Positions 34,393 through 42,979 of a stretch of DNA of 48,564 nt are shown here, piece by piece. The stretch's first letter is position 1. Every line of letters begins with the position of its first letter. The position numbers and the translations under genes are program-made. Location: assembly GCA_947456025.1 (NCBI GenBank), contig CANGQQ010000002.1:1-48564 (forward strand), in the 5' to 3' direction. The notes under the pieces were generated by a model that saw only the letters and a list, made by a program, of their open reading frames with translations, did not search any database and was not told where the DNA came from. The stretch comes from Chitinophagaceae bacterium. Its GTDB lineage: Bacteria; Bacteroidota; Bacteroidia; Chitinophagales; Chitinophagaceae.

Positions 34393-35061
34393 CTAGCGCT
34401 TATCTGCTTGTGTAATCGTTCCAAACCGGCTCCAATGTTTTCTTGCAAAATCAAGAAAGGGTGCCGGACTCTTCTCAAATCCTGAATCATTAAGAATCAA
34501 ACCTCCGATTGTATCCTCCTGCACAACCACCTCTTCTTCTCCTGTCAATGTATAATTCTGTTTCCCTTCATAAAGCAAGAGCTTCTTTTCCAATGGCATG
34601 CCGTTTGCCTTACACCCCATCACATAGACAAAAGTAATTTCTGCAAGTGCATCTTGATCCAGATCCGTAATTGATAAATGATTGGGATAAAATATGCACA
34701 AGGGTTCCTGCTTACAATTTACAAGTTCATCAGTCATAATCCATTGTTGTACAAAACCACTATCGGTTTTCAAGAATAAAACTGCTGAAATTTTTGCAGT
34801 TGAAAAGGCGTTCCCTTTTTCAATATAGGGACCGGTTTCATATAAAACCAACCAGTTTTCTCCTGCCGCATCATGCCATTTTTGAGCCTGTTTCAATTGA
34901 AATGCATTAGGCGCCGGCAACAACTCACTAACCGCAACCGTGATATCTTCCACCGTTGAAACCGTAGCTACATCACCTGTTGTAACAACGTTTTTTCGCT
35001 CTGCCCGTTCTTTACAGGAGAAGAAGATCAAAAGCAAACAAACAAGAATAAGACGCTGCAT
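34393..35061 (-). CDS. Lipoprotein of unknown function, possibly M949_RS01915 type
   Basis: A 222-residue lipoprotein (MQRLILVCLLLIFFSCKERAE). The body contains SITDLDQDALAEITFVYVMGC, an Asp-rich turn recalling calcium-binding repeats, and LLLYEGKQNYTLTG. This resembles a small Bacteroidota family annotated as M949_RS01915 surface polysaccharide biosynthesis proteins, but I cannot confirm that. It is placed between cdsA (2-nt gap) and psd, so it may function in the outer membrane or lipid layer. Confidence 0.6.
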   Translation of the reverse strand: MQRLILVCLLLIFFSCKERAERKNVVTTGDVATVSTVEDITVAVSELLPAPNAFQLKQAQKWHDAAGENWLVLYETGPYIEKGNAFSTAKISAVLFLKTDSGFVQQWIMTDELVNCKQEPLCIFYPNHLSITDLDQDALAEITFVYVMGCKANGMPLEKKLLLYEGKQNYTLTGEEEVVVQEDTIGGLILNDSGFEKSPAPFLDFARKHWSRFGTITQADKR

Positions 35062-35063
35062 TC

Positions 35064-35972
35064 TTAATCAATAATTTTTAAAAACAACCAAACAAAAGGT
35101 GTCGCCAGTAACAGCGAATCAAACCGATCGAGAAACCCACCGTGCCCCGGCAAAATAGATCCACTATCCTTAATTCCGGCCAACCGTTTCAACTTGCTTT
35201 CCAGCAGGTCACCAAATGTACCACTAACGGATGCTATGAACGCAATGAAAGACCAAATATAAACAGCGGAGGATTGACTCCAAAAGCCGAGCAGGCTCAT
35301 GATGGCAACCGAACATACAATGCCGCCAATTGTACCTTCCCAGGTTTTTTTGGGCGAAACGGGACTCAAGGGCCGCTTACCAATTAAAGAGCCTATGATG
35401 TAGGCCATTGTATCGTTGATCCAAATTGATGCAATGATGATTAAGGGAATGGTATAGGCACTGATTGAAGCCAGAATCGTAGAAACTCCTCCCAAAATCG
35501 TATTCCCATTTTTGGGTATCCACATGGCACCGCTGCGGATGTGTAGCAGAAGCGCCCAACTCAGGGAAATATAAATAAGGCCCAATAAGGAATAACCAAT
35601 ATTCTTGAATTGTAAGGAACGGGAAAACAACACTTCTGTAACAGGTAACAAGAAAAGTCCGGTCAATCCTAAAATCCATCCAATCGAGTAAAGTGAAACC
35701 TCTGTTCCGGGAATAAACCAGTCTTTTGTACAAAACAACATCAAGCCATAACCGGCCAGCATGGTACCGTATCGGTGAAACGGATTGATGGATGCATAAT
35801 CGTTATCGATTAATGCAATGATTTTCTGGTATTCGAACCAACAACCAAAATGGATGACGGTGAACAAGACAAGGAAACTCCATTCGTTGTACAATAAACC
35901 GAGAAACATAATACCAACGAACAGCAATGCCGAGAGAGCCCTTGTGTTAAATGTTTTCCAATTCCAGGCCAT
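35064..35972 (-). CDS. cdsA: Phosphatidate cytidylyltransferase
   Basis: A 302-residue polytopic enzyme that makes CDP-diacylglycerol from phosphatidic acid. The family signatures SPVSPKKTWEGTIGG and the C-terminal KRLAGIKDSGSILPGHGGFLDRFDSLL are intact, with around seven to eight TM helices between. CDP-DAG feeds phosphatidylserine synthesis, and Psd (two genes on) then makes PE, so the operon groups related steps. The start overlaps the CPBP stop by ATGA. Confidence 0.96.
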   Translation of the reverse strand: MAWNWKTFNTRALSALLFVGIMFLGLLYNEWSFLVLFTVIHFGCWFEYQKIIALIDNDYASINPFHRYGTMLAGYGLMLFCTKDWFIPGTEVSLYSIGWILGLTGLFLLPVTEVLFSRSLQFKNIGYSLLGLIYISLSWALLLHIRSGAMWIPKNGNTILGGVSTILASISAYTIPLIIIASIWINDTMAYIIGSLIGKRPLSPVSPKKTWEGTIGGIVCSVAIMSLLGFWSQSSAVYIWSFIAFIASVSGTFGDLLESKLKRLAGIKDSGSILPGHGGFLDRFDSLLLATPFVWLFLKIID

Positions 35973-36919
35973 CAGGAGATAGAATTTGAGTGATCAGAAT
36001 TATCTGCAATACTATCCGGTGCAACTTTTGTGGCTGAGAATCCTTTCAGCAAAGCAATTAATCCTGCTACTACGAAGGCGCTGATCAGTCCTCCCCACCA
36101 GGGTGCACTATCCCCAAACTCCGTATCAATTTTATTGTACTTCACTTGCTGCCAGTAAAAAACGGAAACAGTAAGCGCATTGTTCACAAAATGAGCAAGG
36201 ATGCTGTACCATAAATTTCCGGAAACATAAAAAATAACGCCAATGACAAAGCCAAGCAACATGCGGGCTAGAAATCCATACCATGAAAAATGAATCGCAC
36301 TGAATATAAAGGCTGTGACAAAAATAGCCACCCACGGATTTTTAAACCAGCGAATGAAAATCTGTTGCATACTCCCTCTAAAGAAAACTTCTTCAACAAG
36401 TGCCGGTATAAAAGCAATCACAACAAGTGCAACAAAATAATCGATCGGCGATTTGAAAGAAGCAATCAGCTTAACCTGATCGTAATACTTCGACTCCATA
36501 GTATCAAACATCTTTCTTAAAGCAGAGGAAACAGGGATTGCTTTGTTTAAGTCGGCCAAATAACCAACCAATGGAATTACAGTCAGCATAATCAACGCCA
36601 CAGTAAGCGCCCGGTTGAAATGCAGTCTGCGGTGAAAGCCCAATTCTGAGAACGGTTTTTGACTATAGACTCTTGCCGTAATATAGGCCGGCAGCAAAAA
36701 ACTTACAGTCGCAGAAACGATCGATATCATTTTTATAGCATGGATGTATGCCGGATTCAGCATATCGGTTTCAAACGTAAAAAGAGATCGGCCCGTCATG
36801 AGTGACCAAACTGCTACAGCCGACAGGTTTCCGGCCACAAAACAGGCGACCCATAAGCCCATTAAGGTCAAAAATTGTGCGGAAGGATTCGGCTTGCTGT
36901 CAAATACAAAATCGCTCAT
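35972..36919 (-). CDS. CPBP family intramembrane metalloprotease
   Basis: About 315 residues with seven to eight hydrophobic helices. CPBP motif 1 is ALVEEVFFRGSMQQIF (EExxxR) and motif 2 SAIHFSWYGFLARMLLGF carries the His. These are Abi-domain CAAX-type proteases of unknown substrates. The track start (37129) runs 70 codons into dusB on the other strand; ATG 36919 is the right start. It is the first gene of the minus-strand membrane operon, overlapping cdsA by ATGA. Confidence 0.88.
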   Translation of the reverse strand: MSDFVFDSKPNPSAQFLTLMGLWVACFVAGNLSAVAVWSLMTGRSLFTFETDMLNPAYIHAIKMISIVSATVSFLLPAYITARVYSQKPFSELGFHRRLHFNRALTVALIMLTVIPLVGYLADLNKAIPVSSALRKMFDTMESKYYDQVKLIASFKSPIDYFVALVVIAFIPALVEEVFFRGSMQQIFIRWFKNPWVAIFVTAFIFSAIHFSWYGFLARMLLGFVIGVIFYVSGNLWYSILAHFVNNALTVSVFYWQQVKYNKIDTEFGDSAPWWGGLISAFVVAGLIALLKGFSATKVAPDSIADNSDHSNSIS

Positions 36920-36933
36920 AGTTAGAAAGTGGC

Positions 36934-36941
36934 TATTTTTG
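36934..36941 (+). promoter_or_regulatory. -7 box of dusB
   Basis: TATTTTTG, exact TAnnTTTG, 14 nt before the TTG start at 36956, in a 36-nt divergent intergenic space. Confidence 0.5.
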
Positions 36942-36955
36942 CCTTTTAAAACGAT

Positions 36956-37996
36956 TTGGTAAAGATAGGCAACATATCGCTTCCTGAATTTCCGCTCATC
37001 CTCGCACCTATGGAGGATGTAAGCGACCCGCCCTTTCGTGTCGTATGTAAAGATAACGGTGCCGACCTGATGTTCAGCGAATTCATCAGTAGTGAAGGAT
37101 TGATACGGGATGCGATCAAAAGCAGACAAAAACTGGATTTTGATGAAGAAGAACGTCCTTTTGGAATCCAGATTTTTGGAGGAGATGAAGAAGCTCTGGG
37201 ATTGAGTGCAAAAATTTGCGAAACCGTTAACCCCGATCTGGTAGATATCAACTTCGGTTGCCCTGTAAAAAAAGTCGCACTCAAAGGAGCCGGTGCCGGT
37301 GTACTGAAAGACATTGATTTGATGATCCGTCTTACCGAATCGGTCGTGAAATCAACATCGCTGCCGGTAACCGTTAAAACAAGATTAGGCTGGGACGAAA
37401 GCACCAAAAACATAGAAGAAGTTGCGGAGCGTTTGCAGGATGTGGGCATCCGGGCTTTAAGTATTCACGGAAGAACCCGTATGCAAATGTACAAGGGTGA
37501 GGCCGACTGGACCTTGATTGGAAAAGTGAAAAACAATCCCCGTATTACCATTCCCATTTTTGGAAATGGCGATATTGATTCACCGCAAAAAGCACTGGAA
37601 TATAAAAACCGGTATGGTGTGGATGGCATTATGATCGGTCGCGCAGCCATCGGTTATCCCTGGATCTTCAATGAGATCAAGCATTTCATTAAAACCGGGG
37701 AATTGCTTCCGCCACCAACAGTAGAACAACGTGTGGAGGTGTGCCGGAAACACTTGCATAAATCCTTCCAATGGAAAGGACCCAAAATCGGCATCTTTGA
37801 AATGCGTCGCCATTATGCCAATTATCTGAAAGGATTACCCAACATCAAGGAGTACCGCAGTAAATTGGTCGTTTTACCTACAGTGGAAGAAATCGATGCA
37901 GTTCTTGACGAAATCCTCGTACAGTTCAAAGGCTTTGAGTTTGAACGTTCCAAAATTGAGTTGATCAATTACCACGAAAAGTGTCCGATCAATTAA
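36956..37996 (+). CDS. dusB: tRNA-dihydrouridine synthase
   Basis: A 346-residue flavoenzyme reducing uridine to dihydrouridine in tRNA. Signatures: ILAPMEDVSDPPFR, VDINFGCPVKKV with the catalytic Cys, GAGAGVLKD, IHGRTRMQMYKGEADW, and IFGNGDIDSPQKA. Start is TTG at 36956 (MVKIGNISLPEF), since no upstream ATG fits. The DusB subgroup call is by similarity of the N-terminal block and is the usual annotation in this phylum. Divergent from the CPBP gene. Confidence 0.95.
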   Translation: MVKIGNISLPEFPLILAPMEDVSDPPFRVVCKDNGADLMFSEFISSEGLIRDAIKSRQKLDFDEEERPFGIQIFGGDEEALGLSAKICETVNPDLVDINFGCPVKKVALKGAGAGVLKDIDLMIRLTESVVKSTSLPVTVKTRLGWDESTKNIEEVAERLQDVGIRALSIHGRTRMQMYKGEADWTLIGKVKNNPRITIPIFGNGDIDSPQKALEYKNRYGVDGIMIGRAAIGYPWIFNEIKHFIKTGELLPPPTVEQRVEVCRKHLHKSFQWKGPKIGIFEMRRHYANYLKGLPNIKEYRSKLVVLPTVEEIDAVLDEILVQFKGFEFERSKIELINYHEKCPIN

Positions 37997-38050
37997 CCAA
38001 CCCATTCTTTATCTGCTGTCATTTCAATCAAGAATTCTGTGACTGTAATG

Positions 38051-38629
38051 CTAAGAAAGAATTGCAGTTCTCATCTTTGAATCCATTGGATCGATTCCTG
38101 GATCCATATAATGTGTCAGTTGTCCGGAAGCGTTGATTACGTATTTGGTAAAATTCCATTTCGGAGCCCGATTGTTCCATCCGTTTTGTTCGGCATCACT
38201 CAACCAGCGAAATACAGGATTTTGCAAAGAGCTTTTCACGACAGAAGATTTTTTCATCAATGGAAACCTGACTCCGTAATTGAACGAACAGAATGCGGCA
38301 ATTTCTGCGTCAGTTCTCTTTTCCTGTTCTTTAAAATCATTGGAAGGGAAAGCTATAACCACCAGGTTTTCTTTGTGTGCATCTGCCAACATTTGGAGTC
38401 GTTCATACTGGGACGTATATCCGCAATCACTTGCCGTGTTTACAATTAAAACGCTTTTGCCTTTCAAACTTGAAAAATCCAGTAAGGACCCATCTGTAAG
38501 CTCTGCCGTAAGGGTATAAAACGATATGGCGGGCACAGTTGTTTGATTGTGATACACACGCGCATTCCTTTGAACCAGCCTCATCAACAACGGATAAAGG
38601 AGTTTTAATATTTTTTGTCTGACTGTCAT
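38051..38629 (-). CDS. Glutathione peroxidase family protein (second copy)
   Basis: A 192-residue thiol peroxidase: VNTASDCGYTSQYERLQ with the active-site Cys, AFPSNDFKEQE, and WNFTKYVI. It resembles the copy at 7781-8335 in its core but has a different N-terminus (MTVRQKILKLLYPLLMRLV), a short amphipathic or membrane-touching helix with no Cys lipobox. So the two copies probably act in different places. It lies downstream of the aldehyde dehydrogenase on the same strand with a 29-nt gap; co-transcription would pair peroxide and aldehyde detoxification. Confidence 0.88.
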   Translation of the reverse strand: MTVRQKILKLLYPLLMRLVQRNARVYHNQTTVPAISFYTLTAELTDGSLLDFSSLKGKSVLIVNTASDCGYTSQYERLQMLADAHKENLVVIAFPSNDFKEQEKRTDAEIAAFCSFNYGVRFPLMKKSSVVKSSLQNPVFRWLSDAEQNGWNNRAPKWNFTKYVINASGQLTHYMDPGIDPMDSKMRTAILS

Positions 38630-38657
38630 AAACGTTATTCGATCGCTGCTTGATCTG

Positions 38658-40088
38658 TTATTTTCTACCTAACAAGAAACGCCACAGTTTTGTTTTCATC
38701 GGATGGAAGGGTGCATGCCGGAAAAAAGGTTCAAACCAGGTAGCACGCTTTACAATGCCTTTGTAGTGTGTGAACGTATCAAAGGAGTATTTGCCCAAGT
38801 AACGCCCGTGGCCGCTATATCCCACTCCACCGTAGGGAAGCGCACTGTTTGCAAGCTGCAGGATGGTTTCATTCACGGCACCGCCTCCAAAACGAAGCCG
38901 TTCCATGAAATATCTTTCCGTTGTTGTACTGGATGTAAAAAGATAAAAAGCCAGCGGATAGGGATTCCTGTCTATGAAATCGAGTGCCTCTTGCTTGTCT
39001 TTGTAGGTGAACACCGGCAACAAAGGACCAAACAGTTCATCCTTCATGATACCGGCATCGGGATGTATATTCTCCAGAATCGTAGGCGCAATGTATAAAT
39101 CCGAAGCATCATACTGTCCTCCATACACAATTGTTCCCTCTTGTAAATAAGTCAGCAGTTGATTAAATCGCTTTTGATTGATGATGCGTGCATAACTGCT
39201 GCTCTTTTGCGGATTCGTTCCAAATCCTCGTTCGATTTCCTTGATCAGGGTTTCGATGAAAACAGTTTTTATAGATTCATGAACGAGTATGTAGTCGGGC
39301 GCAACACAACTCTGACCTGCATTGATCAGTTTTCCCCATACGATTCGTTTGGCGGCAATTTTAAGATTTGCATCGGGTTCCACAACACAAGGACTTTTAC
39401 CACCCAATTCCAGCGTAACAGGACTTAACTGTTTTGCAGCCATTGCCATAATCTTCTTTCCTACACTTGTGCTTCCTGTGTACATCACATGGTCGAAATG
39501 AAAATGCTCAAGTAAACCGGGTAATACGGTTGCGCCCTCACCCAAGAGAACGTGCAGATATTCTTTAGGAAAAGCCTCATTAAGTATTGAGGCCATGAGT
39601 TCAGAAGTATTCGGACTCAACTCAGAGGGCTTTATGATGAGAGTATTCCCTGCTGCAATGGCGCCTGCAACAACACGTAAGGTCAAAAGAATCGGATAAT
39701 TCCAGGGGGAAATAACCAGCACCGTTCCCAATGGATCCGGAACGATGTAGGAATGTGCCGGAAAAAGAAAAATCGAAGAGGTAACTGTTTTAGGACGCAT
39801 CCATGCTTTTAAATTACGCAACTGTACTTTAATCTCTTCCAGCACCGCACCGGTTTCGGTCATGTAGGCTTCCTGCGGATGCTTTCGCAAATCTTTATAC
39901 AATGCCGCTGCAATCTGCGATTCGTTCTCGCGTATGATGGATTCCAGTTTTTTTAGTTGCGTTCGGCGAAATTCATACGTTCTCGTGATTCCGGTTTTAA
40001 AATACGCCGACTGAGCATCGTACAAAGGACGGAAGGTTTCAGCCGTTATTTGCGATTGGCTTTCCAAATGAGCAACAGACATATTCAA
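38658..40088 (-). CDS. Aldehyde dehydrogenase family protein, class 3 / fatty aldehyde type
   Basis: A 476-residue NAD(P)-dependent enzyme oxidising aldehydes. Motifs: VISPWNYPILL, ELGGKSPCVV with the catalytic Glu, and NAGQSCVAPDYILV with the catalytic Cys. Length and the VTSSIFLFPAHSYI start match the class 3 subgroup without a signal peptide. ATG 40088 is the track start; Met 40082 (MSVAHLES) is also possible. It has own -7 box and precedes the second glutathione peroxidase. Confidence 0.93.
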   Translation of the reverse strand: MNMSVAHLESQSQITAETFRPLYDAQSAYFKTGITRTYEFRRTQLKKLESIIRENESQIAAALYKDLRKHPQEAYMTETGAVLEEIKVQLRNLKAWMRPKTVTSSIFLFPAHSYIVPDPLGTVLVISPWNYPILLTLRVVAGAIAAGNTLIIKPSELSPNTSELMASILNEAFPKEYLHVLLGEGATVLPGLLEHFHFDHVMYTGSTSVGKKIMAMAAKQLSPVTLELGGKSPCVVEPDANLKIAAKRIVWGKLINAGQSCVAPDYILVHESIKTVFIETLIKEIERGFGTNPQKSSSYARIINQKRFNQLLTYLQEGTIVYGGQYDASDLYIAPTILENIHPDAGIMKDELFGPLLPVFTYKDKQEALDFIDRNPYPLAFYLFTSSTTTERYFMERLRFGGGAVNETILQLANSALPYGGVGYSGHGRYLGKYSFDTFTHYKGIVKRATWFEPFFRHAPFHPMKTKLWRFLLGRK

Positions 40089-40099
40089 TGTTTAGAACT

Positions 40100-40107
40100 T
40101 AAAGGTA
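40100..40107 (-). promoter_or_regulatory. -7 box of the aldehyde dehydrogenase gene
   Basis: The minus strand reads TACCTTTA, 7 of 8 with TAnnTTTG, 11 nt before ATG 40088. Confidence 0.45.
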
Positions 40108-40172
40108 CCTATCATGCTAAACAATACCGAGAAATAATTGGGCGCAAAACAGCAGGAAACGAACTATCCGTC

Positions 40173-40204
40173 ATTGGAACTCGCAACCCCATCCATTAAA
40201 TTTG
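40173..40204 (+). promoter_or_regulatory. Promoter of the MGMT-like gene
   Basis: ATTG (40173-40176), 20-nt spacer, TAAATTTG (40197-40204), exact in the -7 part. ATG 40221 follows after 16 nt. Confidence 0.55.
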
Positions 40205-40220
40205 TAAAAAACGGAATGGT

Positions 40221-40667
40221 ATGTGTGCTTATCAACGTAAAACATGGGTCGAAAAACGCGATCTCAATAAAAAAGCGGTTGTAAAAAAAATTGAAAAGGA
40301 TTTTGCCGACATGCAAGCTGGCGAACGCATGTTCATTGCAACGCCACAAATTGTAGATGCGTACATCCGACAGATACCCAAAGGAACTGAGACAGCCCTT
40401 GCGCAAATGCGTAAAGATTTGGCTGCGGAATACGGAGCAGATAAAACATGCCCTGTTACATCAGGCATTTTTTTACGCATTGTTGCAGAGGCCGCCTATG
40501 AAGAATATCAAAACGGAACAGCCCTTCATAAGATTACTCCTTTCTGGCGTATGCTCAACGAAAAAAACCCTGCTGCAAAAAAGCTTAGTTTTGGAACGGC
40601 CTTTTTGAAGGAACAAAGACAAAAAGAACATTTGGATGGTTCAAAAACCTCCAGACCAAAATCTTGA
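40221..40667 (+). CDS. Small conserved protein, MGMT/Atl1-like fold (tentative)
   Basis: A 148-residue basic protein. The core IPKGTETALAQMRKDLAAEYGADKTCPVTSGIFLRIVAEAAYEE...ITPFWRML recalls a small family also found in actinobacteria and cyanobacteria with motifs of the form CPITTGIF...ITPYWRTLK, sometimes linked to alkylated-DNA-binding proteins with a winged helix. The Cys-Pro here is not in the PCHR context of a true methyltransferase, so if active it would be a binding or unrelated function. It has its own promoter and is followed by tadA after 7 nt, implying co-transcription. My assignment rests on memory of the motif only. Confidence 0.5.
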   Translation: MCAYQRKTWVEKRDLNKKAVVKKIEKDFADMQAGERMFIATPQIVDAYIRQIPKGTETALAQMRKDLAAEYGADKTCPVTSGIFLRIVAEAAYEEYQNGTALHKITPFWRMLNEKNPAAKKLSFGTAFLKEQRQKEHLDGSKTSRPKS

Positions 40668-40674
40668 ATGATAT

Positions 40675-41145
40675 ATGCAAGCTGAAGATCTGCTTACTCC
40701 GGCAAAAACAGATGAGTATTTCATGGAACAGGCCCTGAAAGAAGCCCGGACTGCCTACGAAGAAGGAGAAGTTCCCGTTGGAGCCGTTGTTGTCATCAAC
40801 AATAAAATCATTGCCCGTGGCTACAATCAGGTTGAAAAACTAAACGACCCAACGGCACACGCCGAAATGATTGCACTGACCTCCGCTTTTAGCTTTTTGG
40901 GCAGCAAATATGTTCCGGATGCCACTTTGTATGTTACGGTTGAACCTTGCTTAATGTGTGCCGGTGCGCTGTATTGGAGCAAAATTGGCAGAATTGTATG
41001 GGGCGCCTCGGATGAAAAAAACGGTCATCAACACATAACAGGAACCATAAATCCATTTCACCAAAAAGCATCTGTTACAACCGGCATCTTAAAAGAACCC
41101 TGTGCTCAATTGATGAAGGAGTTCTTCAAAGCCCGTCGTTCCTGA
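40675..41145 (+). CDS. tadA: tRNA-specific adenosine deaminase
   Basis: A 156-residue zinc deaminase converting A34 to inosine in tRNA-Arg. Motifs are [10 protein letters not shown] (HAE, zinc His and catalytic Glu) and [14 protein letters not shown] (PCxxC zinc). Start Met 40675; Met 40723 would remove the variable head. Placed 7 nt after the MGMT-like gene, so likely one transcript. Confidence 0.92.
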   Translation: MQAEDLLTPAKTDEYFMEQALKEARTAYEEGEVPVGAVVVINNKIIARGYNQVEKLNDPTAHAEMIALTSAFSFLGSKYVPDATLYVTVEPCLMCAGALYWSKIGRIVWGASDEKNGHQHITGTINPFHQKASVTTGILKEPCAQLMKEFFKARRS

Positions 41146-41192
41146 ATTTGCAAAACCTGCCTTTTTCTTGCTTTGGATCAAGCAAGCTTGCT

Positions 41193-41200
41193 TATTTTTG
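41193..41200 (+). promoter_or_regulatory. -7 box of the superoxide dismutase gene
   Basis: TATTTTTG, exact TAnnTTTG; a TTTG at 41172-41175 gives a 17-nt spacer, slightly short. Predicted start near 41204, 21 nt before ATG 41225. Confidence 0.55.
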
Positions 41201-41224
41201 TGCTTCACTTTAAATATCAAAACA

Positions 41225-41830
41225 ATGTCTTTTACATTAGCCCCTCTTCCTTATGCACATGATGCACTGGAACCGCATATTGACACATTGACCATGCAAA
41301 TTCATCATGGCAAACACCATCAGGCCTACGTCGATAATCTGAACAAAGCAATTGCAGGAACAGAACACGAGCAAAAATCATTGGAACAATTGGTTGCCGC
41401 AGCCGGCAGTATCTCACCTGCAGTGCGCAACAACGGAGGAGGTCACTGGAATCATACTTTTTTTTGGGAATCGCTCGCACCCAATGCCGGTGGAATTCCT
41501 GCCGGAGTTTTGGCAGAAGCCATCAACACTGCATTTGGTTCCTTTGACGCATTCAAAGAAAAGTTTGCCAATGCCGGTATGACACGCTTCGGGAGTGGCT
41601 GGGCATGGCTGCTTGTAAAAGATGGCAAACTGGAAATCTCTTCCACACCCAATCAAGATAATCCACTCATGGATGTGGCCGAAGTGAAGGGAACACCAAT
41701 CCTGGGAGTAGATGTTTGGGAACACGCTTATTATCTGAAATACCAAAACCGTCGTGCCGATTACCTAGGCGCTTTCTGGAATGTAGTGAACTGGAGCAAG
41801 ATTGCCGAACGCTACAGTGCTGCGAAATAA
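41225..41830 (+). CDS. Superoxide dismutase, Fe/Mn family
   Basis: A 201-residue enzyme removing superoxide in the cytoplasm. Metal ligands are visible: His in [15 protein letters not shown], His in [11 protein letters not shown], and Asp/His in [19 protein letters not shown]. The GGGHWNH and [13 protein letters not shown] stretches fit the family. Start ATG 41225; the track's extra 19 residues lie upstream of or around the predicted transcription start. Metal choice (Fe or Mn) cannot be told by eye. Terminator follows. Confidence 0.96.
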   Translation: MSFTLAPLPYAHDALEPHIDTLTMQIHHGKHHQAYVDNLNKAIAGTEHEQKSLEQLVAAAGSISPAVRNNGGGHWNHTFFWESLAPNAGGIPAGVLAEAINTAFGSFDAFKEKFANAGMTRFGSGWAWLLVKDGKLEISSTPNQDNPLMDVAEVKGTPILGVDVWEHAYYLKYQNRRADYLGAFWNVVNWSKIAERYSAAK

Positions 41831-41851
41831 TTTTCTGAATGGAATAATTTA

Positions 41852-41880
41852 AAGGCCCGCATACAAGCGGGTCTTTTTTT
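41852..41880 (+). terminator. Rho-independent terminator after sod
   Basis: GGCCCGC-ATACAA-GCGGGTC with a G-U pair, followed by seven Ts. The T run touches the yidD stop on the opposite strand. Confidence 0.8.
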
Positions 41881-42130
41881 ATGGCAACGGATCATAACCA
41901 CTGCCACCCCAGGGATGACATTTGCTTACTCGTTTCAATGTTAGAAGCAAGCCCTTTAGAGGTCCATATTTTTTAAAGGCCTGCAAGCCGTAACTGCTAC
42001 AGGTGGGCGTAAATCTGCATTTGGGGCCAATCGCGGGACTTATGACTAACTGATAAAAACGGATCAATACAATGAACGGAAGACTCATTAAATAATAAAA
42101 AACAGTTCTTGTTTTTGATTGTTTACTCAT
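41879..42130 (-). CDS. yidD: Membrane protein insertion efficiency factor YidD
   Basis: An 83-residue protein: [34 protein letters not shown], then [15 protein letters not shown], the canonical YidD signature with three conserved Cys. It assists YidC-mediated insertion. Start ATG 42130 (MSKQSKTRT); the track ORF's extra 42 residues read into rnpA. It overlaps rnpA by 8 nt, consistent with an rpmH-rnpA-yidD operon. Confidence 0.93.
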   Translation of the reverse strand: MSKQSKTRTVFYYLMSLPFIVLIRFYQLVISPAIGPKCRFTPTCSSYGLQAFKKYGPLKGLLLTLKRVSKCHPWGGSGYDPLP

Positions 42131-42533
42131 ATGATTGATCAATGCGTTGTTCCAATTGTTGCAGTACTGTTTGCATATGCTGGAACAAGAATGAATAATC
42201 CGGTATTTCTTTCCCTGTAAAAATGAAAAAAAGATCCATCCGACCTCCGCGTGCATTCAATTTTTGTACCAGCAATTGCTTTTGCAAACGATAAGCTTCC
42301 CGAATCAGTCGCTTGATCCTGTTCCGGTCAACGGCTTTCTTAAAATTGCGCGTACCTACGCCCACACCAAACACAAGAGGTGGTGTGTGTACTTCCGCTT
42401 TTGATTCACTTGAAAGAATATAATAGACCCTGAAAGGAAAATGAGAGAATGACTTTCCTCCTTTGAATAACGCTTCAAGACGTTTGCGACTTTTCAGTCG
42501 TTCGGTTTTCCCAAGTGTATATGATTTCACCAA
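42123..42533 (-). CDS. rnpA: Ribonuclease P protein component
   Basis: A 136-residue basic protein binding the RNase P RNA that matures tRNA 5' ends. [28 protein letters not shown] is the RNR-type core motif. The start is TTG 42533 or GTG 42530; no ATG is near. A TACTTTAG box lies 2-5 nt before these starts, so it may also have its own promoter. Downstream of rpmH across a terminator-like hairpin, as in many bacteria. Confidence 0.94.
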   Translation of the reverse strand: MVKSYTLGKTERLKSRKRLEALFKGGKSFSHFPFRVYYILSSESKAEVHTPPLVFGVGVGTRNFKKAVDRNRIKRLIREAYRLQKQLLVQKLNARGGRMDLFFIFTGKEIPDYSFLFQHMQTVLQQLEQRIDQSYE

Positions 42534-42580
42534 CTCTAAAGTAAACAGTTTGCTCTATAACAAAAAGACATGAAAATAAA

Positions 42581-42611
42581 AAAGTCCCGGTCAGATGAAC
42601 ATCGGGACTTT
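42581..42611 (-). terminator. Terminator or attenuator between rpmH and rnpA
   Basis: A perfect 9-bp stem AAAGTCCCG...CGGGACTTT with a 13-nt loop, followed by TTTTTTATTTT on the minus strand. Placed after rpmH and before rnpA. Confidence 0.65.
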
Positions 42612-42633
42612 AGCTATAATGTTTTACTTGCGC

Positions 42634-42798
42634 TTATTTTTTTGCACCACGCTCATCGCTGATCGTAAGTTTATGGCGTCCTTTTTTACGACGACTTGCC
42701 AATACTTTACGACCGTTTGCGTCTTGCATACGCTTACGGAAACCGTGTGTAGTTTTGCGACGACGTTTTGATGGTTGGTATGTTCTTTTCTGTGCCAT
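42634..42798 (-). CDS. rpmH: 50S ribosomal protein L34
   Basis: A 54-residue ribosomal protein: [20 protein letters not shown]...[18 protein letters not shown], unmistakable. The track ORF adds 18 codons before ATG 42798. The C-terminal tail DERGAKK is slightly longer than the usual 44-47-residue protein, a Bacteroidota feature. Exact -7 box about 95 nt upstream. Confidence 0.97.
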   Translation of the reverse strand: MAQKRTYQPSKRRRKTTHGFRKRMQDANGRKVLASRRKKGRHKLTISDERGAKK

Positions 42799-42892
42799 TT
42801 TGAAATTTTTAATCCTTTTTAAATATTCCGGGAGAAGCCGGATTTCATTCATTCAGCGAGAACACCACTTCCCACTGTTTGTGAAAGGACGG

Positions 42893-42900
42893 CAAAGGTA
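42893..42900 (-). promoter_or_regulatory. -7 box of the rpmH operon
   Basis: The minus strand reads TACCTTTG, exact TAnnTTTG, in the same GGCAAAGGTA context as the icmF box. Leader of about 90 nt to ATG 42798. Confidence 0.55.
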
Positions 42901-42979
42901 AGGAAATTGCAGTATTCAATCGGCTTTTCAGCGAAAAATAACCACCGCCCCGATTAAAAAGCCCTTTCACCAATAGTAA

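Noticed and set aside
36920-37129. 70-residue extension of the CPBP protease in the ORF track
   Set aside because: Reads into dusB on the opposite strand; the family start is ATG 36919.
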